This document shows, one piece after another, positions 9,453 to 19,308 of a stretch of 38,781 nucleotides of DNA. The stretch covers positions 1-38,781 of the forward strand of contig NZ_ATDK01000053.1 in the NCBI RefSeq assembly GCF_000444135.1, read 5' to 3'. The position numbers and the translations under genes were made by a program. Under the pieces are notes generated by a model. That model saw only the letters and a program-made list of their open reading frames with translations. It was not told where the DNA came from and made no database searches. Numbering within the stretch: position 1 is the first letter of the stretch; each line of letters begins with the position of its first letter. This DNA is from Pseudomonas avellanae BPIC 631. Its GTDB lineage: Bacteria > Pseudomonadota > Gammaproteobacteria > Pseudomonadales > Pseudomonadaceae.

Positions 9453-11495
9453 TCATCCGATCTTCTTCGAGGGCGGCAGGGTGAAACCCGATACCGAGCG
9501 ACGCATTTCGCTGGCCATCTTCGCCAGATTGCCAATGCTTTCGGCGGTGGCCGACGTGCCGGACGTGGTCTGCGAAGTGGTCTGCTGAATCACGGTCATG
9601 GTCTGCGAGATCTGACCGGCAGATTCGGCCTGCTGATGAGCCGCGTCGGTGATACTTTCGATCAGTTCGGCCAGCACCCTGGAAACCCCTTCGATTTCCC
9701 CGAGTGCCACGCCGGCGTCCTGCGCCAGCCGCGCGCCGCGCACCACTTCGCTGGTGGTTTGCTCCATGGAGATCACCGCTTCGTTGGTGTCGTTCTGGAT
9801 GGCGCGCACCAGCGTCTCGATCTGCTTGGTTGCCGACGAAGAACGCTCCGCCAGCCGCTGCACTTCGTCCGCCACCACCGCAAAGCCTCGCCCGGCGTCA
9901 CCGGCCATCGACGCCTGAATAGCCGCGTTGAGCGCCAGAATATTAGTTTGATCGGCAATGTCGTCGATCAGGCTGACAATGTCGCCAATTTCCTGCGAAG
10001 ACTCGCCCAGACGCTTGATGCGCTTGGAGGTGTCCTGGATCTGTTCGCGAATGTTGTCCATGCCGTGGATGGTGTTCTGCACCACTTCGTTGCCCTTGTT
10101 GGCAATCGCCACCGAACGCTCGGCAACCGCCGAGGACTCCGAGGCATTGGCCGACACCTGATCAATCGATGCAGCCATGTCATTGACCGCCGTCGAGGCC
10201 GCACTGATCTGCAAGGCCTGATGCTCGGACGCAGCGGACAATTGCATGGCCGTGGCCTGGGTCTCGGTGACTGCCGAGGCCACCTGTTCGGCCGTCAGGT
10301 TGATGGTCACCACCAGTTCGCGCAACTGATCGATGGAGTAGTTGATGGAGTCGGCAATCGCACCCGTGAAGTCCTCGGTAACAGAAGCTGTCACGGTCAG
10401 ATCGCCATCGGCAAGGTTTTCGATCTCGTCCAGCAGACGCATGATCGCCGTCTGGTTGCGCTCGCTCTTCTGCGCGGTTTCGCGCAGCTGGCGGTTGGTC
10501 TCGCGAACCATGACCAGCCCGATGAGGATGATCGACATCAGCGCCAGCAAGCCCAGCACATAACCGCCGACGGTGTTCATGGTGCGGCGTTTGGCGAGGT
10601 TTTCCAGGCTGTTGGCGAGCACCGAGGTTTCGTCCAGCAGGGTCTGCGAGGTGTTGAAGATGTTGCCGGAGGCCTCGCGTACCTGATACAGCTCGGGCGA
10701 GGTTTCGAGAATTTCGTCCACCGAGCCGGACACGAACTCGAACAGCTCGGCAATTTCCGCCAGCCGCGCCCGGGCATCGCGATCTTCGACCTGGGTGATG
10801 CGCAGCGTCGCATTGCCTTCCAGCATGCCGTTAAGCACCCGGCCAAACTGGCTGGCGTCGCGGCCAAAGGCATCGGCGGCCTGCACCGCTGTTTCGTCGC
10901 CAGCCAGTACGGTGTTGACCGAACCGAGAATCCGCTCGGCGAGCAGCGCCTGACGTTGCGCGACCACGACCTGCGCAGCAGGCGCGCGACTTTGCAGGAG
11001 GTTTTCGACGACCTTGTCGTATTCGGCCTGCAACTGCGGAATGGTTTCGGCCAGGGTCGCCGCCACCTGGTGCAGCGAAAGGACGGTCTGCTCGCTGGCC
11101 AGAATCACGTCGGTGCTCTTGCGCAGCCCTTCCCAGTCCCGTTGCACGGTGCGCAATTCGTCGCGTATCAGCTCGGGAGCCGCAGGCAGCCCGGTGGCCG
11201 GGTCGCCTTTTCTCAGGTAGCCCCAGCGTACGTCGAAATCGTTGCGCGCATCGGCCAGCAATTTGAACGCCTGGGTTTTGCCGGCGGCCGCTTCCGTGGC
11301 GTTCTTGGCGATGCGCTGGGACAGCACGCGCAGCTCACCGGCATGCCCGATGTACTGCTTGTCGTAGTTCGACTGAGTATTGAGGTACGCGAAGTTGGCG
11401 AACAGCAACATGATGAAAACAATCAACGCGACGAACAGCAGAATAATCTGCGTCCGGCTTCGTGCGCCTTCCCTTGACCTGTCTGTACTGCTCAT
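9453..11495 (-). CDS. pilJ: Methyl-accepting chemoreceptor PilJ for twitching motility
   Basis: Inner-membrane receptor of 680 residues that feeds the Chp kinase. Transmembrane segment 1 is at about residues 17-38 ([20 protein letters not shown]). A PilJ-type periplasmic helical domain with the start of motif [16 protein letters not shown] follows. Transmembrane segment 2 is at about 308-330 ([18 protein letters not shown]), then a HAMP region and a cytoplasmic signalling domain. Its hairpin tip reads [21 protein letters not shown], with Ser-Met-Ala where many receptors have Arg-Ala, as I recall is typical of PilJ. Length matches P. aeruginosa PilJ closely. It lies 43 bp downstream of pilI and 47 bp upstream of chpA. 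The methyltransferase gene pilK, normally between pilJ and chpA, is missing. Confidence 0.95.
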   Translation of the reverse strand: MSSTDRSREGARSRTQIILLFVALIVFIMLLFANFAYLNTQSNYDKQYIGHAGELRVLSQRIAKNATEAAAGKTQAFKLLADARNDFDVRWGYLRKGDPATGLPAAPELIRDELRTVQRDWEGLRKSTDVILASEQTVLSLHQVAATLAETIPQLQAEYDKVVENLLQSRAPAAQVVVAQRQALLAERILGSVNTVLAGDETAVQAADAFGRDASQFGRVLNGMLEGNATLRITQVEDRDARARLAEIAELFEFVSGSVDEILETSPELYQVREASGNIFNTSQTLLDETSVLANSLENLAKRRTMNTVGGYVLGLLALMSIILIGLVMVRETNRQLRETAQKSERNQTAIMRLLDEIENLADGDLTVTASVTEDFTGAIADSINYSIDQLRELVVTINLTAEQVASAVTETQATAMQLSAASEHQALQISAASTAVNDMAASIDQVSANASESSAVAERSVAIANKGNEVVQNTIHGMDNIREQIQDTSKRIKRLGESSQEIGDIVSLIDDIADQTNILALNAAIQASMAGDAGRGFAVVADEVQRLAERSSSATKQIETLVRAIQNDTNEAVISMEQTTSEVVRGARLAQDAGVALGEIEGVSRVLAELIESITDAAHQQAESAGQISQTMTVIQQTTSQTTSGTSATAESIGNLAKMASEMRRSVSGFTLPPSKKIG

Positions 11496-11538
11496 TAATC
11501 AGGCCCCCGCCTGGACCAATTGTGAAACACACCAGAGT

Positions 11539-12078
11539 CTAGGACGCCAGGTCCATGAAATCTGCAGACTGCACCAACGCCCACGGGCTGAATATCTGCC
11601 AGGCCTGCTCGCGAATGAACTGCCCCCGCAGGAACGGCACGATGCGCTGATCGACGTCCTGCGGGGTGTGGGGTATCAGGCTCAACTGACTGAAACGCTG
11701 CATGCCGAACACCTCATCGACCATCAGGCCGGCAAATACGTCGTTGTGCTCGACCACCATCACCCGGCGCTGCTTGCGTGCTGACGTCAGTTCGTGACCG
11801 AAGAACCCGCACAAGTCCATGAGCGGCAACAGCCGGCCACGCAGATTGGCAACACCCGCCACCCAGAATTTCACGCCGGGCATGACAGCGTGTCGGGGCT
11901 CATGGAGAATTTTGGCGATTTCACCGATCGGGGCCACAAAACGCTGATCGCCCATGCGAAAACCAATCCCGACCCAGTCCTGCTGGTGGGTTTCCTGCAA
12001 CGGCAGGCCCGCCGCCAGCGAACGGCAGCGTCGATCCATATCCAGCAGCAGTTCGAAGGCGGTACGAGGCTCGGCCAT
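11539..12078 (-). CDS. pilI: CheW-like coupling protein PilI
   Basis: A 179-residue CheW-family protein expected to connect PilJ with ChpA. The fold-defining pieces are WVGIGFRMGDQRFVAPIGEI, FWVAGVANLRGRLLPLMDLC and the strand RVMVVEHNDVFAGLMVDEVFG. An N-terminal helix (FELLLDMDRRCRSLAAGLP) precedes the domain. Its length equals that of the P. aeruginosa protein. It lies between pilH and pilJ, only 14 bp after pilH, in a single transcription direction, consistent with one operon starting at pilG. Confidence 0.93.
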   Translation of the reverse strand: MAEPRTAFELLLDMDRRCRSLAAGLPLQETHQQDWVGIGFRMGDQRFVAPIGEIAKILHEPRHAVMPGVKFWVAGVANLRGRLLPLMDLCGFFGHELTSARKQRRVMVVEHNDVFAGLMVDEVFGMQRFSQLSLIPHTPQDVDQRIVPFLRGQFIREQAWQIFSPWALVQSADFMDLAS

Positions 12079-12092
12079 GGCGATTCCGGCAG

Positions 12093-12458
12093 TCAGCCGG
12101 CCAGCACCGCGTTCAGGGTTTTCATCAGGGTTTCTTCATCCACCGGCTTGGTCAGGTAATCCCGCGCGCCCTGGCGTTTGCCCCAGACCTTGTCGGTTTC
12201 CTGATCCTTGGTGGTGATCATGATCACCGGAATGTTGCTGGTGTCGGCGTCCTTAGTCAGCTGGCGCGTGGCCTGAAAACCGTTGAGCCCCGGCATGACG
12301 ATGTCCATCAACACAGCGTCGGGCTTTTCCTGACGGGCCAGAGCCACGCCATCAGCGCCGTTTTCGGCCTTGAGCACTTCATGGCCGTGCTTTTCCAGCA
12401 TGCCCGTGAGTTTGTACATTTCAGTCGGCGAGTCATCGACGATCAGTATTCGAGCCAT
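12093..12458 (-). CDS. pilH: Response regulator PilH, single receiver domain
   Basis: A stand-alone CheY-like receiver of 121 residues. The acidic pair is Asp8-Asp9 (ILIVDDSPTE), the phospho-acceptor is Asp52 (VLMDIVMPGLNG) and the conserved Lys is Lys104 (DYLTKPVDEE). There is no output domain. In the Chp system PilH is one of the two receivers phosphorylated through ChpA. In P. aeruginosa it is associated with pilus retraction and with draining phosphate from PilG. It lies immediately after pilG and before pilI. Confidence 0.93.
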   Translation of the reverse strand: MARILIVDDSPTEMYKLTGMLEKHGHEVLKAENGADGVALARQEKPDAVLMDIVMPGLNGFQATRQLTKDADTSNIPVIMITTKDQETDKVWGKRQGARDYLTKPVDEETLMKTLNAVLAG

Positions 12459-12504
12459 GGGTGTTCCCCGTCAGATTACGAGCGCGCGACATCAGGCGCG
12501 GGCG

Positions 12505-12915
12505 TCACGATATGTGTTGTTCTGCTGCAACGAAGCCCGGCACATGAGCCTTGATCGCGCTGAGCAGTTCTTCCTTGCTGAAAGGCTTTGTCAAAAACTG
12601 ATCGGAACCGACGATTCGCCCCTTGGCCTTGTCGAACAGACCGTCCTTGGAGGACAGCATGATGACTGGCGTGGACTTGAATGCGCGGTTGTTCTTGATC
12701 AGCGCGCACGTCTGGTAGCCATCCAGGCGCGGCATCATGATATCGACGAATATGATTCGCGGGTGGTTATCGGCAATCTTGGCCAGCGCGTCAAAACCGT
12801 CTATCGCAGTGATGACTTCGCAGCCTGCGTTTTTAAGCAGCGTTTCGGCGGTGCGGCGGATGGTCTTCGAGTCATCGATGACCATGACTTTCAATGCAGA
12901 GGCGTGTTGTTCCAT
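12505..12915 (-). CDS. pilG: Response regulator PilG, single receiver domain; first gene of the pil/chp operon
   Basis: A CheY-like receiver of 136 residues with a short N-terminal extension and a C-terminal tail. Key residues are Asp14-Asp15 (MVIDDSKTIRR), phospho-acceptor Asp58 (IIFVDIMMPRLDG) and Lys110 (QFLTKPFSKEE). In P. aeruginosa PilG promotes pilus extension and CyaB-dependent cAMP production. It is the first gene of the minus-strand cluster and faces gshB across about 240 bp, which should carry the operon promoter. No confident promoter hexamers were picked out there. Confidence 0.93.
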   Translation of the reverse strand: MEQHASALKVMVIDDSKTIRRTAETLLKNAGCEVITAIDGFDALAKIADNHPRIIFVDIMMPRLDGYQTCALIKNNRAFKSTPVIMLSSKDGLFDKAKGRIVGSDQFLTKPFSKEELLSAIKAHVPGFVAAEQHIS

Positions 12916-13159
12916 AGCTGCTCTTCCATCGCCGCAGCGAATTTTTGCGCATTCTGCGAGGCATTGAGAGCCTGACGGTATCGCTTCATTGATCCACAGG
13001 GATCGAAGCCTGGATGCCGAGCCTTTTTAGCACACTCTCCGGACTCAATCCATAAAGCGCACCGTGGCAGACCTGCCCCTTGACCGGGAGCACTCGGAGC
13101 GCCACCCTGATGCCAATTTTATGGCCGTTACGGCCCTTACCGATCAGAGGATATTGCCC

Positions 13160-14119
13160 ATGAGCGTTCGCCTAGGGATTGTCATGGACCCCATTGAGCG
13201 CATCTCCTATAAAAAGGACAGCTCGCTGGCCATGCTCCTTGCCGCACAGGATCGCGGCTGGACGCTGTTTTATATGGAACAGAAAGACCTGTACCAGAAC
13301 GCAGGCCAGGCCCGCGCGCGCATGAAGCCGCTCAAGGTGTTCGCCGATCCGGCCAAATGGTTCGAGTTCGAAGCCGAAATCGACGCAGGTCTTGACGATC
13401 TGGACGTGATCCTGATGCGTAAGGATCCGCCGTTCGACATGGAATTCATCTACACCACTTACCTGCTGGAACAGGCCGAGAGCGCTGGCGTGCTGGTGGT
13501 CAACAAGCCGCAGAGCCTGCGCGACTGCAACGAAAAGCTGTTCGCCACGCTGTTCCCGCAGTGCACCCCGCCGACGCTGGTCAGCCGTCGCGCCGACATC
13601 CTGCGCGAGTTCGCCGAGCAACAGGGCGACGTGATCCTCAAGCCGCTGGACGGCATGGGCGGCGCGTCGATCTTCCGTCATCGTGCGGGCGACCCGAACC
13701 TCTCGGTGATCCTCGAAACCCTGACCGCTCACGGCACCCAGCAAATCATGGCGCAGGGCTACTTGCCCGCCATCAAGGACGGCGACAAGCGCATTCTGAT
13801 GGTCGATGGCGAACCGGTCCCGTATTGCCTGGCGCGCATCCCTGCTGCTGGTGAAACCCGTGGCAACCTGGCCGCCGGTGGCCGTGGCGAAGCGCGTCCG
13901 CTGAGCGACAAGGACCGCTGGATCGCCGAACAAATCGGCCCGACCCTGCGCGAAAAAGGCCTGCTGTTTGTCGGCCTGGACGTGATCGGCGAGCACCTGA
14001 CCGAAATCAACGTCACCAGCCCGACCTGCATCCGCGAAATCGACAACGCTTTTGGCACCAACATCGGTGGCCTGTTGATGGATGCGATCGAGAAGAAGCT
14101 GGAAGCGCGCAAGGGCTAA
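13160..14119 (+). CDS. gshB: Glutathione synthetase
   Basis: ATP-grasp ligase that joins gamma-glutamylcysteine and glycine in the cytoplasm, the second step of glutathione synthesis. The product is 319 residues, as expected. Family landmarks are the N-terminus VRLGIVMDPIERISYKKDSS, the substrate segment ILMRKDPPFDMEFIYTTY, the ATP-grasp glycine loop KPLDGMGGASIF and the C-terminal metal-binding region GLDVIGEHLTEINVTSPTC. The start at 13160 is chosen because homologues begin just before VRLGIVMDP and AGAGG lies about nine bases upstream. A GTG at 13064 in the same frame would add 32 unlike residues. It is divergent from pilG. Confidence 0.96.
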   Translation: MSVRLGIVMDPIERISYKKDSSLAMLLAAQDRGWTLFYMEQKDLYQNAGQARARMKPLKVFADPAKWFEFEAEIDAGLDDLDVILMRKDPPFDMEFIYTTYLLEQAESAGVLVVNKPQSLRDCNEKLFATLFPQCTPPTLVSRRADILREFAEQQGDVILKPLDGMGGASIFRHRAGDPNLSVILETLTAHGTQQIMAQGYLPAIKDGDKRILMVDGEPVPYCLARIPAAGETRGNLAAGGRGEARPLSDKDRWIAEQIGPTLREKGLLFVGLDVIGEHLTEINVTSPTCIREIDNAFGTNIGGLLMDAIEKKLEARKG

Positions 14120-14424
14120 GGCACCCGGATATGGGGCTTTCAGGCTTCCGTCCGCAGGCCGTGTGAGCGGACCGGTCGACGCTTTGCTTGTCCGCGAAAG
14201 AGTGGATCTATTCTACGCAATGCGTCGTTTGAACCACCACTTCGCGGACAAGTCCGCTCCCACAAAAGCCCGACGCCTCTGATGCTGGTCAAAGGCCGCG
14301 GGAGCGGACCGGGCGACGCTTCGTCTGATCCGCAGCAAAGTTGCACCGTACATTGCGTTATCATGCGCCACCTGTAACACGACACGGATTTTGACATGCA
14401 GGCTGACGAGACACTGAACCGCTG
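14120..14424. repeat. Intergenic region with three REP-type palindromes upstream of the tonB-like gene
   Basis: No gene is seen here. Three REP units related to the common Pseudomonas GAGCGGAC...GTCCGC(G/A) type occur at about 14164-14196, 14229-14262 (opposite orientation, CGCGGACAAGTCCGCTCCCAC) and 14299-14334. Alternating orientation makes a BIME-like cluster. The last 90 bp should contain the promoter of the next gene, including CTGTAACACGAC at 14372-14383, which is repeated ahead of algH. Confidence 0.75.
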
Positions 14425-15327
14425 ATGACATCCATGGCCAGAAACGACCTGCCCCTCGAACTCGCCAATGTGGGTGTGCGTCCTGCCGATCGGCTGGGCT
14501 TTACCATGATGATCGCTGCGCTGATCCACCTCGCGGTGATCCTTGGCGTGGGCTTCACCTATGTGAAGCCGGAACAGATCTCGCAGACCCTGGAAATCAC
14601 CCTCGCCACGTTCAAGAGCGAAGAAAAGCCCAAACAGGCCGACTTTCTGGCCCAGGACGATCAACAAGGCAGCGGCACGCTGGACAAGGCCGAAACGCTG
14701 AAGACCACCGAGCTTGCGCCGTATCAGGACACCAAGGTCAATAAAGTCACGCCGCCACCGTCCAGCAAGCCGGTGGTCAAGCAGGAAGCGCCCAAGACAG
14801 CCGTCGCAACCACTGCAGCCAGCCCGCAGAAAACCGTCGCCAAGCGCGACGAAGTCAAGCCCGAGCCCACCACCAAGGCCGCGCCGACCTTTGACAGTTC
14901 GGACCTGAGCAACGAAATTGCCAGCCTGGAAGCCGAACTCTCGACCGAACAGCAGCTGTACGCCAAGCGCCCCAAGATCCACCGCCTCAATGCGGCCTCG
15001 ACCATGCGCGACAAAGGTGCCTGGTACAAGGACGACTGGCGCAAGAAGGTCGAGCGAGTCGGCAACCTGAACTATCCTGAGGAAGCTCGACGCAAGCAGA
15101 TCTACGGCAATTTGCGACTTCTTGTGTCGATCAATCGGGATGGTTCGCTGTACGAAGTGCTGGTGCTGGAATCTTCAGGGCAACCGTTGCTGGATCAGGC
15201 CGCACAGCGAATCGTGCGTCTTGCTGCGCCTTTTGCGCCGTTCACCGGCGATCTGGCAGACATCGACCGGCTAGAGATCATCCGCACCTGGAAATTCGCA
15301 CGCGGCGACAAGCTGTCCAGCAACTGA
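14425..15327 (+). CDS. tonB3: TonB-family energy transducer (TonB3-like)
   Basis: A 300-residue periplasm-spanning protein. The single transmembrane anchor is at about 28-46 (GFTMMIAALIHLAVILGVGF). A Lys/Pro/Thr/Ala-rich linker follows (about 60-150), with a coiled segment near 155-180. The C-terminal TonB domain (about 205-298) contains NLNYPEEARRKQIYGNLRL, VNLING-type strand LLVSINRDGSLYEVLVLESSG and RTWKF. TonB proteins pass proton-motive force to outer-membrane partners. The location between gshB and algH matches P. aeruginosa tonB3, which has been implicated in twitching motility, so a link with the neighbouring Chp genes is plausible. An ATG nine bases downstream (14434) is an equally possible start. 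Confidence 0.85.
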   Translation: MTSMARNDLPLELANVGVRPADRLGFTMMIAALIHLAVILGVGFTYVKPEQISQTLEITLATFKSEEKPKQADFLAQDDQQGSGTLDKAETLKTTELAPYQDTKVNKVTPPPSSKPVVKQEAPKTAVATTAASPQKTVAKRDEVKPEPTTKAAPTFDSSDLSNEIASLEAELSTEQQLYAKRPKIHRLNAASTMRDKGAWYKDDWRKKVERVGNLNYPEEARRKQIYGNLRLLVSINRDGSLYEVLVLESSGQPLLDQAAQRIVRLAAPFAPFTGDLADIDRLEIIRTWKFARGDKLSSN

Positions 15328-15402
15328 CATTTTTGCCAACGGACACTCGACACGTATAAGTGCCAGTTGTCAGGTCTGTAACACGACGCCACACTAGGAC
15401 TC

Positions 15403-15975
15403 ATGAAAAAAGTCTCTCCGAGTTATCTCAAGCATCAGTTCCTGATCGCCATGCCCCATATGCACGACGAGAACTTTGCGCAGACCTTGACCTATGTCGT
15501 CGAGCACAACGCCAATGGCGCGATGGGGCTGGTGATCAACCGTCCGCAAAGCCTGACCCTGGCGGATGTGCTCGAGCAACTGCGACCGGAACTGCCTGCG
15601 CCAAAACGCTGCCAGGAAATCGCCATCCATTCTGGCGGCCCGGTGCAGACCGACCGAGGGTTTGTCCTGCACCCCAGCGGCCAGACCTTTCAAGCTACCG
15701 TCGATCTACCCGGCGGGATTTCGCTGTCGACGTCGCAGGACGTGCTGTTTTCCATCGCCGACGGTTATGGTCCTGATCAAAATGTGATCACCCTCGGTTA
15801 CGCGGGCTGGGACGCTGGCCAACTGGATGCGGAAATGGCGGACAATGCCTGGCTGACCTGCTCGTTCGACCCGGCCATTCTGTTCGATGTCGACAGCGAT
15901 CAGCGCCTCGATGCCGCAGCCCGACGCCTGGGCATCAATCTAGCCCTTATCTCGACTCAGGCGGGGCATGCTTAA
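15403..15975 (+). CDS. algH: YqgE/AlgH family protein (UPF0301)
   Basis: A 190-residue cytoplasmic protein of the DUF179 family. Characteristic segments are LKHQFLIAMPHMHDENFAQT at residues 9-28, NGAMGLVINRP, IHSGGPVQTDRGFVLH and LGYAGWDAGQLDAEMADNAWL. P. aeruginosa AlgH has been linked to alginate control and a redox role, but the biochemical function is not settled. It overlaps the next gene ruvX by one base (TAATG), so the two are co-translated. This gene pair is conserved across gammaproteobacteria. Confidence 0.93.
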   Translation: MKKVSPSYLKHQFLIAMPHMHDENFAQTLTYVVEHNANGAMGLVINRPQSLTLADVLEQLRPELPAPKRCQEIAIHSGGPVQTDRGFVLHPSGQTFQATVDLPGGISLSTSQDVLFSIADGYGPDQNVITLGYAGWDAGQLDAEMADNAWLTCSFDPAILFDVDSDQRLDAAARRLGINLALISTQAGHA

Positions 15976-16415
15976 TGGCTGCTTTACGCTTGCTGCTGGG
16001 GATTGATTACGGCACCAAACAGATCGGCGTCGCGGTCGGCCAGGCGATTACCGGCCAGGCCCGCGAACTCTGCACGCTCAAGGCGCAGAACGGCGTCCCG
16101 GACTGGGACAAGGTTCAGGCGCTGATCAACGAATGGAAACCTGACGCCATCGTGGTCGGCCTGCCGCTGAACATGGACGGCACGCCCAGCGAGATGAGTG
16201 CCCGCGCCGAGAAGTTTTCGCGCAAACTCAACGGCCGCTTCGGCGTCACGGTTTACACCCACGACGAACGCCTGACGACCTTCGAGGCCAAAGGCGAGCG
16301 CATGGCTCGCGGCGGCCAGAAAGGCAGCTATCGCGACAACCCGGTGGACGCCATTGCCGCTGCACTGCTGCTGCAAGGCTGGCTCGACGAGCACCCCGAA
16401 TTGTTGAATGTGTGA
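15975..16415 (+). CDS. ruvX: Putative pre-16S rRNA nuclease / Holliday junction resolvase-like YqgF
   Basis: An RNase H-fold nuclease of 146 residues. Conserved acidic positions are Asp in LLGIDYGTKQIGVAVG, the segment IVVGLPLNMDGTPSEMSARA, the Thr/Glu-bearing YTHDERLTTFEA and the C-terminal Asp in NPVDAIAAALLLQGWL. In E. coli YqgF takes part in 5'-end maturation of 16S rRNA; a resolvase role was proposed from the fold. It is translationally coupled to algH by a one-base overlap and lies 98 bp ahead of pyrR. Confidence 0.93.
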   Translation: MAALRLLLGIDYGTKQIGVAVGQAITGQARELCTLKAQNGVPDWDKVQALINEWKPDAIVVGLPLNMDGTPSEMSARAEKFSRKLNGRFGVTVYTHDERLTTFEAKGERMARGGQKGSYRDNPVDAIAAALLLQGWLDEHPELLNV

Positions 16416-16513
16416 CTTTCGCAGCCCATACCGCTTCGAGATACCCGGATTCCACGTTATTGCTTGAGTAACGCGCCACGGACCGACGCTGCCCGAGCCT
16501 CAAAGGAGCAACC

Positions 16514-17023
16514 ATGAGCCTGCCCAATCCCGCCGAACTGATTCGTCAGATGGCCACTGACCTGAACGCTCATCTGAGCAAGCGCGGCATCAGCGACCCT
16601 CGTTTCATCGGCATCCGCACGGGCGGTGTGTGGGTCGCTCAGGCGCTGCTTGAGGCGTTGAACAACCCCTCGCCGCTGGGCACACTCGACGTTTCGTTCT
16701 ACCGCGATGATTTCAGCCAGAACGGCCTGCATCCGCAGGTGCGGCCTTCGGAGCTGCCGTTCGAGATCGAAGGCCAGCATCTGGTGCTGATCGACGACGT
16801 GCTGATGAGTGGCCGCACCATTCGCGCCGCCCTCAACGAACTGTTCGATTACGGCCGCCCGGCCAGCGTCACGCTGGTCTGCCTGCTGGACCTGAACGCA
16901 GGTGAACTGCCGATCCGCCCCAACGTGGTCGGCGCGACCCTGTCGCTGGCACCCAACGAGCGCATCAAGCTGTCCGGCCCCGAGCTGGCACTTGAACTTC
17001 AAGAACTCTCCACCGCCCTTTAA
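16514..17023 (+). CDS. pyrR: Bifunctional pyr operon regulator / uracil phosphoribosyltransferase PyrR
   Basis: A type I phosphoribosyltransferase of 169 residues. The PRPP loop reads [20 protein letters not shown] (residues about 94-113), and the N-terminal substrate loop is [27 protein letters not shown] ahead of the ATG is a good ribosome binding site. In Bacillus PyrR is an RNA-binding attenuator. In Pseudomonas the gene heads pyrR-pyrB-pyrC' and its regulatory mode is different or less clear, since no obvious attenuator hairpin with a U-tract was found before pyrB here. It is followed by pyrB after 12 bp. Confidence 0.94.
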   Translation: MSLPNPAELIRQMATDLNAHLSKRGISDPRFIGIRTGGVWVAQALLEALNNPSPLGTLDVSFYRDDFSQNGLHPQVRPSELPFEIEGQHLVLIDDVLMSGRTIRAALNELFDYGRPASVTLVCLLDLNAGELPIRPNVVGATLSLAPNERIKLSGPELALELQELSTAL

Positions 17024-17035
17024 GAGTCCATTGCG

Positions 17036-18040
17036 ATGACGCCTCTCGACGCCAAGCGCCCGCTGCAGCTCAACCATCAGGGCCAGCTGCGCCATTTTCT
17101 GTCTCTGGACGGCTTGCCCCGCGAGCTGCTAACCGAAATTCTCGACACCGCCGACTCGTTCCTTGAAGTCGGCGCACGGGCGGTGAAGAAGGTCCCGTTG
17201 TTGCGCGGCAAGACGGTGTGCAACGTGTTCTTCGAAAACTCCACACGCACCCGGACCACCTTCGAACTGGCGGCCCAGCGGCTGTCGGCCGACGTGATCA
17301 CCCTGAACGTCTCGACTTCGTCTACCAGCAAGGGCGAAACACTGTTCGACACCCTGCGCAACCTTGAAGCGATGGCCGCCGACATGTTCGTCGTGCGCCA
17401 CGCAGACTCCGGCGCCGCGCACTTCATCGCCGAGCACGTGTGCCCGGACGTGGCGATCATCAACGGCGGCGACGGCCGCCACGCGCACCCGACCCAGGGC
17501 ATGCTCGACATGCTGACGATCCGTCGTCACAAGGGTGGCTTTGAAAACCTGTCGGTGGCCATCGTCGGCGACATCCTGCACTCGCGGGTGGCGCGCTCCA
17601 ACATGATTGCACTCAAGGCGCTGGGCTGCCCGGACATCCGCGTGATCGGCCCGAAAACCCTGCTGCCGGTCGGCGTCGAGCAATACGGGGTGAAGGTCTA
17701 CACCGACCTCAACGAAGGGTTGAAGGACGTCGATGTGGTGATCATGTTGCGCCTGCAACGTGAGCGCATGACCGGTGGCCTGCTGCCCAGCGAAGGCGAG
17801 TTCTACCGCTTGTTCGGCCTGACCACCGCGCGCCTGGCTGGCGCTAAACCGGATGCGATTGTGATGCACCCCGGCCCGATCAACCGTGGCGTGGAAATCG
17901 AATCGGCCGTGGCCGACGGAGCACACTCGGTGATTCTCAATCAAGTGACTTACGGCATAGCGATCCGCATGGCAGTGCTGTCGATGGCCATGAGCGGACA
18001 AAACGCACAACGCCAATTTGAACAGGAGAACGCCCAGTGA
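17036..18040 (+). CDS. pyrB: Aspartate carbamoyltransferase catalytic subunit
   Basis: Catalyses carbamoyl phosphate plus aspartate to carbamoyl aspartate, the committed step of pyrimidine synthesis. The protein is 334 residues. The carbamoyl-phosphate site is [19 protein letters not shown] (about 64-82), with [14 protein letters not shown] and the [13 protein letters not shown] motif. The aspartate-side loop is MLRLQRERM, with [11 protein letters not shown] near the end. The N-terminal extension ([20 protein letters not shown]) is longer than in E. coli PyrB and fits the Pseudomonas class, in which PyrB assembles with PyrC' instead of PyrI. No pyrI is present. Its stop overlaps the GTG start of pyrC' by 4 bp. 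Confidence 0.96.
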   Translation: MTPLDAKRPLQLNHQGQLRHFLSLDGLPRELLTEILDTADSFLEVGARAVKKVPLLRGKTVCNVFFENSTRTRTTFELAAQRLSADVITLNVSTSSTSKGETLFDTLRNLEAMAADMFVVRHADSGAAHFIAEHVCPDVAIINGGDGRHAHPTQGMLDMLTIRRHKGGFENLSVAIVGDILHSRVARSNMIALKALGCPDIRVIGPKTLLPVGVEQYGVKVYTDLNEGLKDVDVVIMLRLQRERMTGGLLPSEGEFYRLFGLTTARLAGAKPDAIVMHPGPINRGVEIESAVADGAHSVILNQVTYGIAIRMAVLSMAMSGQNAQRQFEQENAQ

Positions 18041-19308
18041 AGCTCAGCATCCTCGGCGCTCGCGTCATCGACCCGGCCAGCGGGCTGGATCAGACCACCG
18101 ACCTGCATATCGAAGCAGGCAAACTCGTCGCAATCGGTGCCGCACCGGCCGGTTTCGAACCCACTCAGGTCATCGACGCTACCGGGCTGGTGGCAGCGCC
18201 CGGTCTGGTTGACCTCAACGTGTCCCTGCGCGAGCCGGGCTATAGCCGTAAAGGCAGCATCGCCAGTGAAACCCGCGCTGCGGTCGCAGGCGGCGTGACC
18301 AGCCTGTGCTGCCCGCCACAGACCAAACCGGTGCTCGACACCTCGGCGGTGGCCGAACTGATTCTGGACCGTGCCCGTGAAGCCGGTTTCAGCAAGGTGT
18401 TCCCGGTTGGCGCACTGAGCAAGGGCCTGGAAGGCGAGCAACTGGCCGAACTGATCGCCCTGCGCGACGCAGGCTGCGTGGCGTTCGGCAACGGCCTGAG
18501 CAGTTTCAGCAATACCCGTACGCTGTGCCGGGCGCTGGAATACGCCGCCACCTTCGACCTGACCGTGATTTTCAACTCTCAGGATCATGATCTGGCCGAA
18601 GGCGGTCTGGCCCATGATGGCCCGACGGCAGCATTTCTGGGCCTGGCCGGTATCCCTGAAACGGCCGAGACCGTGGCGCTGGCACGCGACCTGCTGCTAG
18701 TGGAGCAAAGCGGCGTGCGCGCGCACTTCAGCCAACTGACCAGCGCACGCGGCGCGGCCCTGATTGCTCAAGCACAGGCGCGTGGGCTGCCGGTGACGGC
18801 GGATGTGGCGTTGTATCAGTTGATTCTGACTGATGAGGCGCTGATCGATTTCTCCAGCCTGTATCACGTCCAGCCGCCGCTGCGCACCCGCGCCGACCGC
18901 GATGGCCTGCGTGAAGCGGTGAAGTCCGGGGTGATTCAAGCCATCTCGAGCCATCACCAGCCGCATGAGCGTGACGCCAAGCTGGCACCGTTTGGTGCCA
19001 CCGAGCCGGGCATCAGCAGTGTTGAGTTGCTATTGCCGCTGGCCATGACGATGGTGGAAGACGGCCTGCTCGACTTGCCCACCCTGCTCGCCCGCCTGAG
19101 CAGCGGCCCGGCAGACGCCTTGCGTTTGCCTGCCGGCAAGCTCAGCGCTGGGGCGCCTGCAGACATCGTGCTGTTCGACCCGGCAGCCTCGACCGTCGCC
19201 GGTGAGACCTGGCTGTCAAAGGGCGACAACTGCCCCTTCATCGGCCACTGCCTGCCGGGCTCGGTACGCTACACACTGGTGGATGGACGGATAAGCTACA
19301 GCCGTTGA
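18037..19308 (+). CDS. pyrC': Inactive dihydroorotase homologue PyrC' (structural partner of PyrB)
   Basis: A 423-residue amidohydrolase-fold protein of the dihydroorotase family that has lost catalytic residues. The metal motif D-x-H-x-H-x-R is here [14 protein letters not shown], with Asn61 and Ser63 replacing both histidines. The usual TDHAPH motif with its catalytic Asp reads SHHQPH (305-310), with His306 in place of Asp. In P. putida such a pseudo-dihydroorotase is needed to hold the aspartate transcarbamoylase dodecamer together. The GTG start overlaps the pyrB stop by 4 bp, fitting stoichiometric co-translation. A true pyrC must lie elsewhere in the genome. Confidence 0.93.
   Translation: MKLSILGARVIDPASGLDQTTDLHIEAGKLVAIGAAPAGFEPTQVIDATGLVAAPGLVDLNVSLREPGYSRKGSIASETRAAVAGGVTSLCCPPQTKPVLDTSAVAELILDRAREAGFSKVFPVGALSKGLEGEQLAELIALRDAGCVAFGNGLSSFSNTRTLCRALEYAATFDLTVIFNSQDHDLAEGGLAHDGPTAAFLGLAGIPETAETVALARDLLLVEQSGVRAHFSQLTSARGAALIAQAQARGLPVTADVALYQLILTDEALIDFSSLYHVQPPLRTRADRDGLREAVKSGVIQAISSHHQPHERDAKLAPFGATEPGISSVELLLPLAMTMVEDGLLDLPTLLARLSSGPADALRLPAGKLSAGAPADIVLFDPAASTVAGETWLSKGDNCPFIGHCLPGSVRYTLVDGRISYSR

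Noticed and set aside
9636..11477. Plus-strand open frame of 613 codons opposite pilJ
   Set aside because: Antisense shadow of PilJ with no recognisable domain.
13064..13159. GTG-initiated N-terminal extension of gshB
   Set aside because: The extra 32 residues do not look like glutathione synthetase, and the ATG at 13160 has a good AGAGG site.
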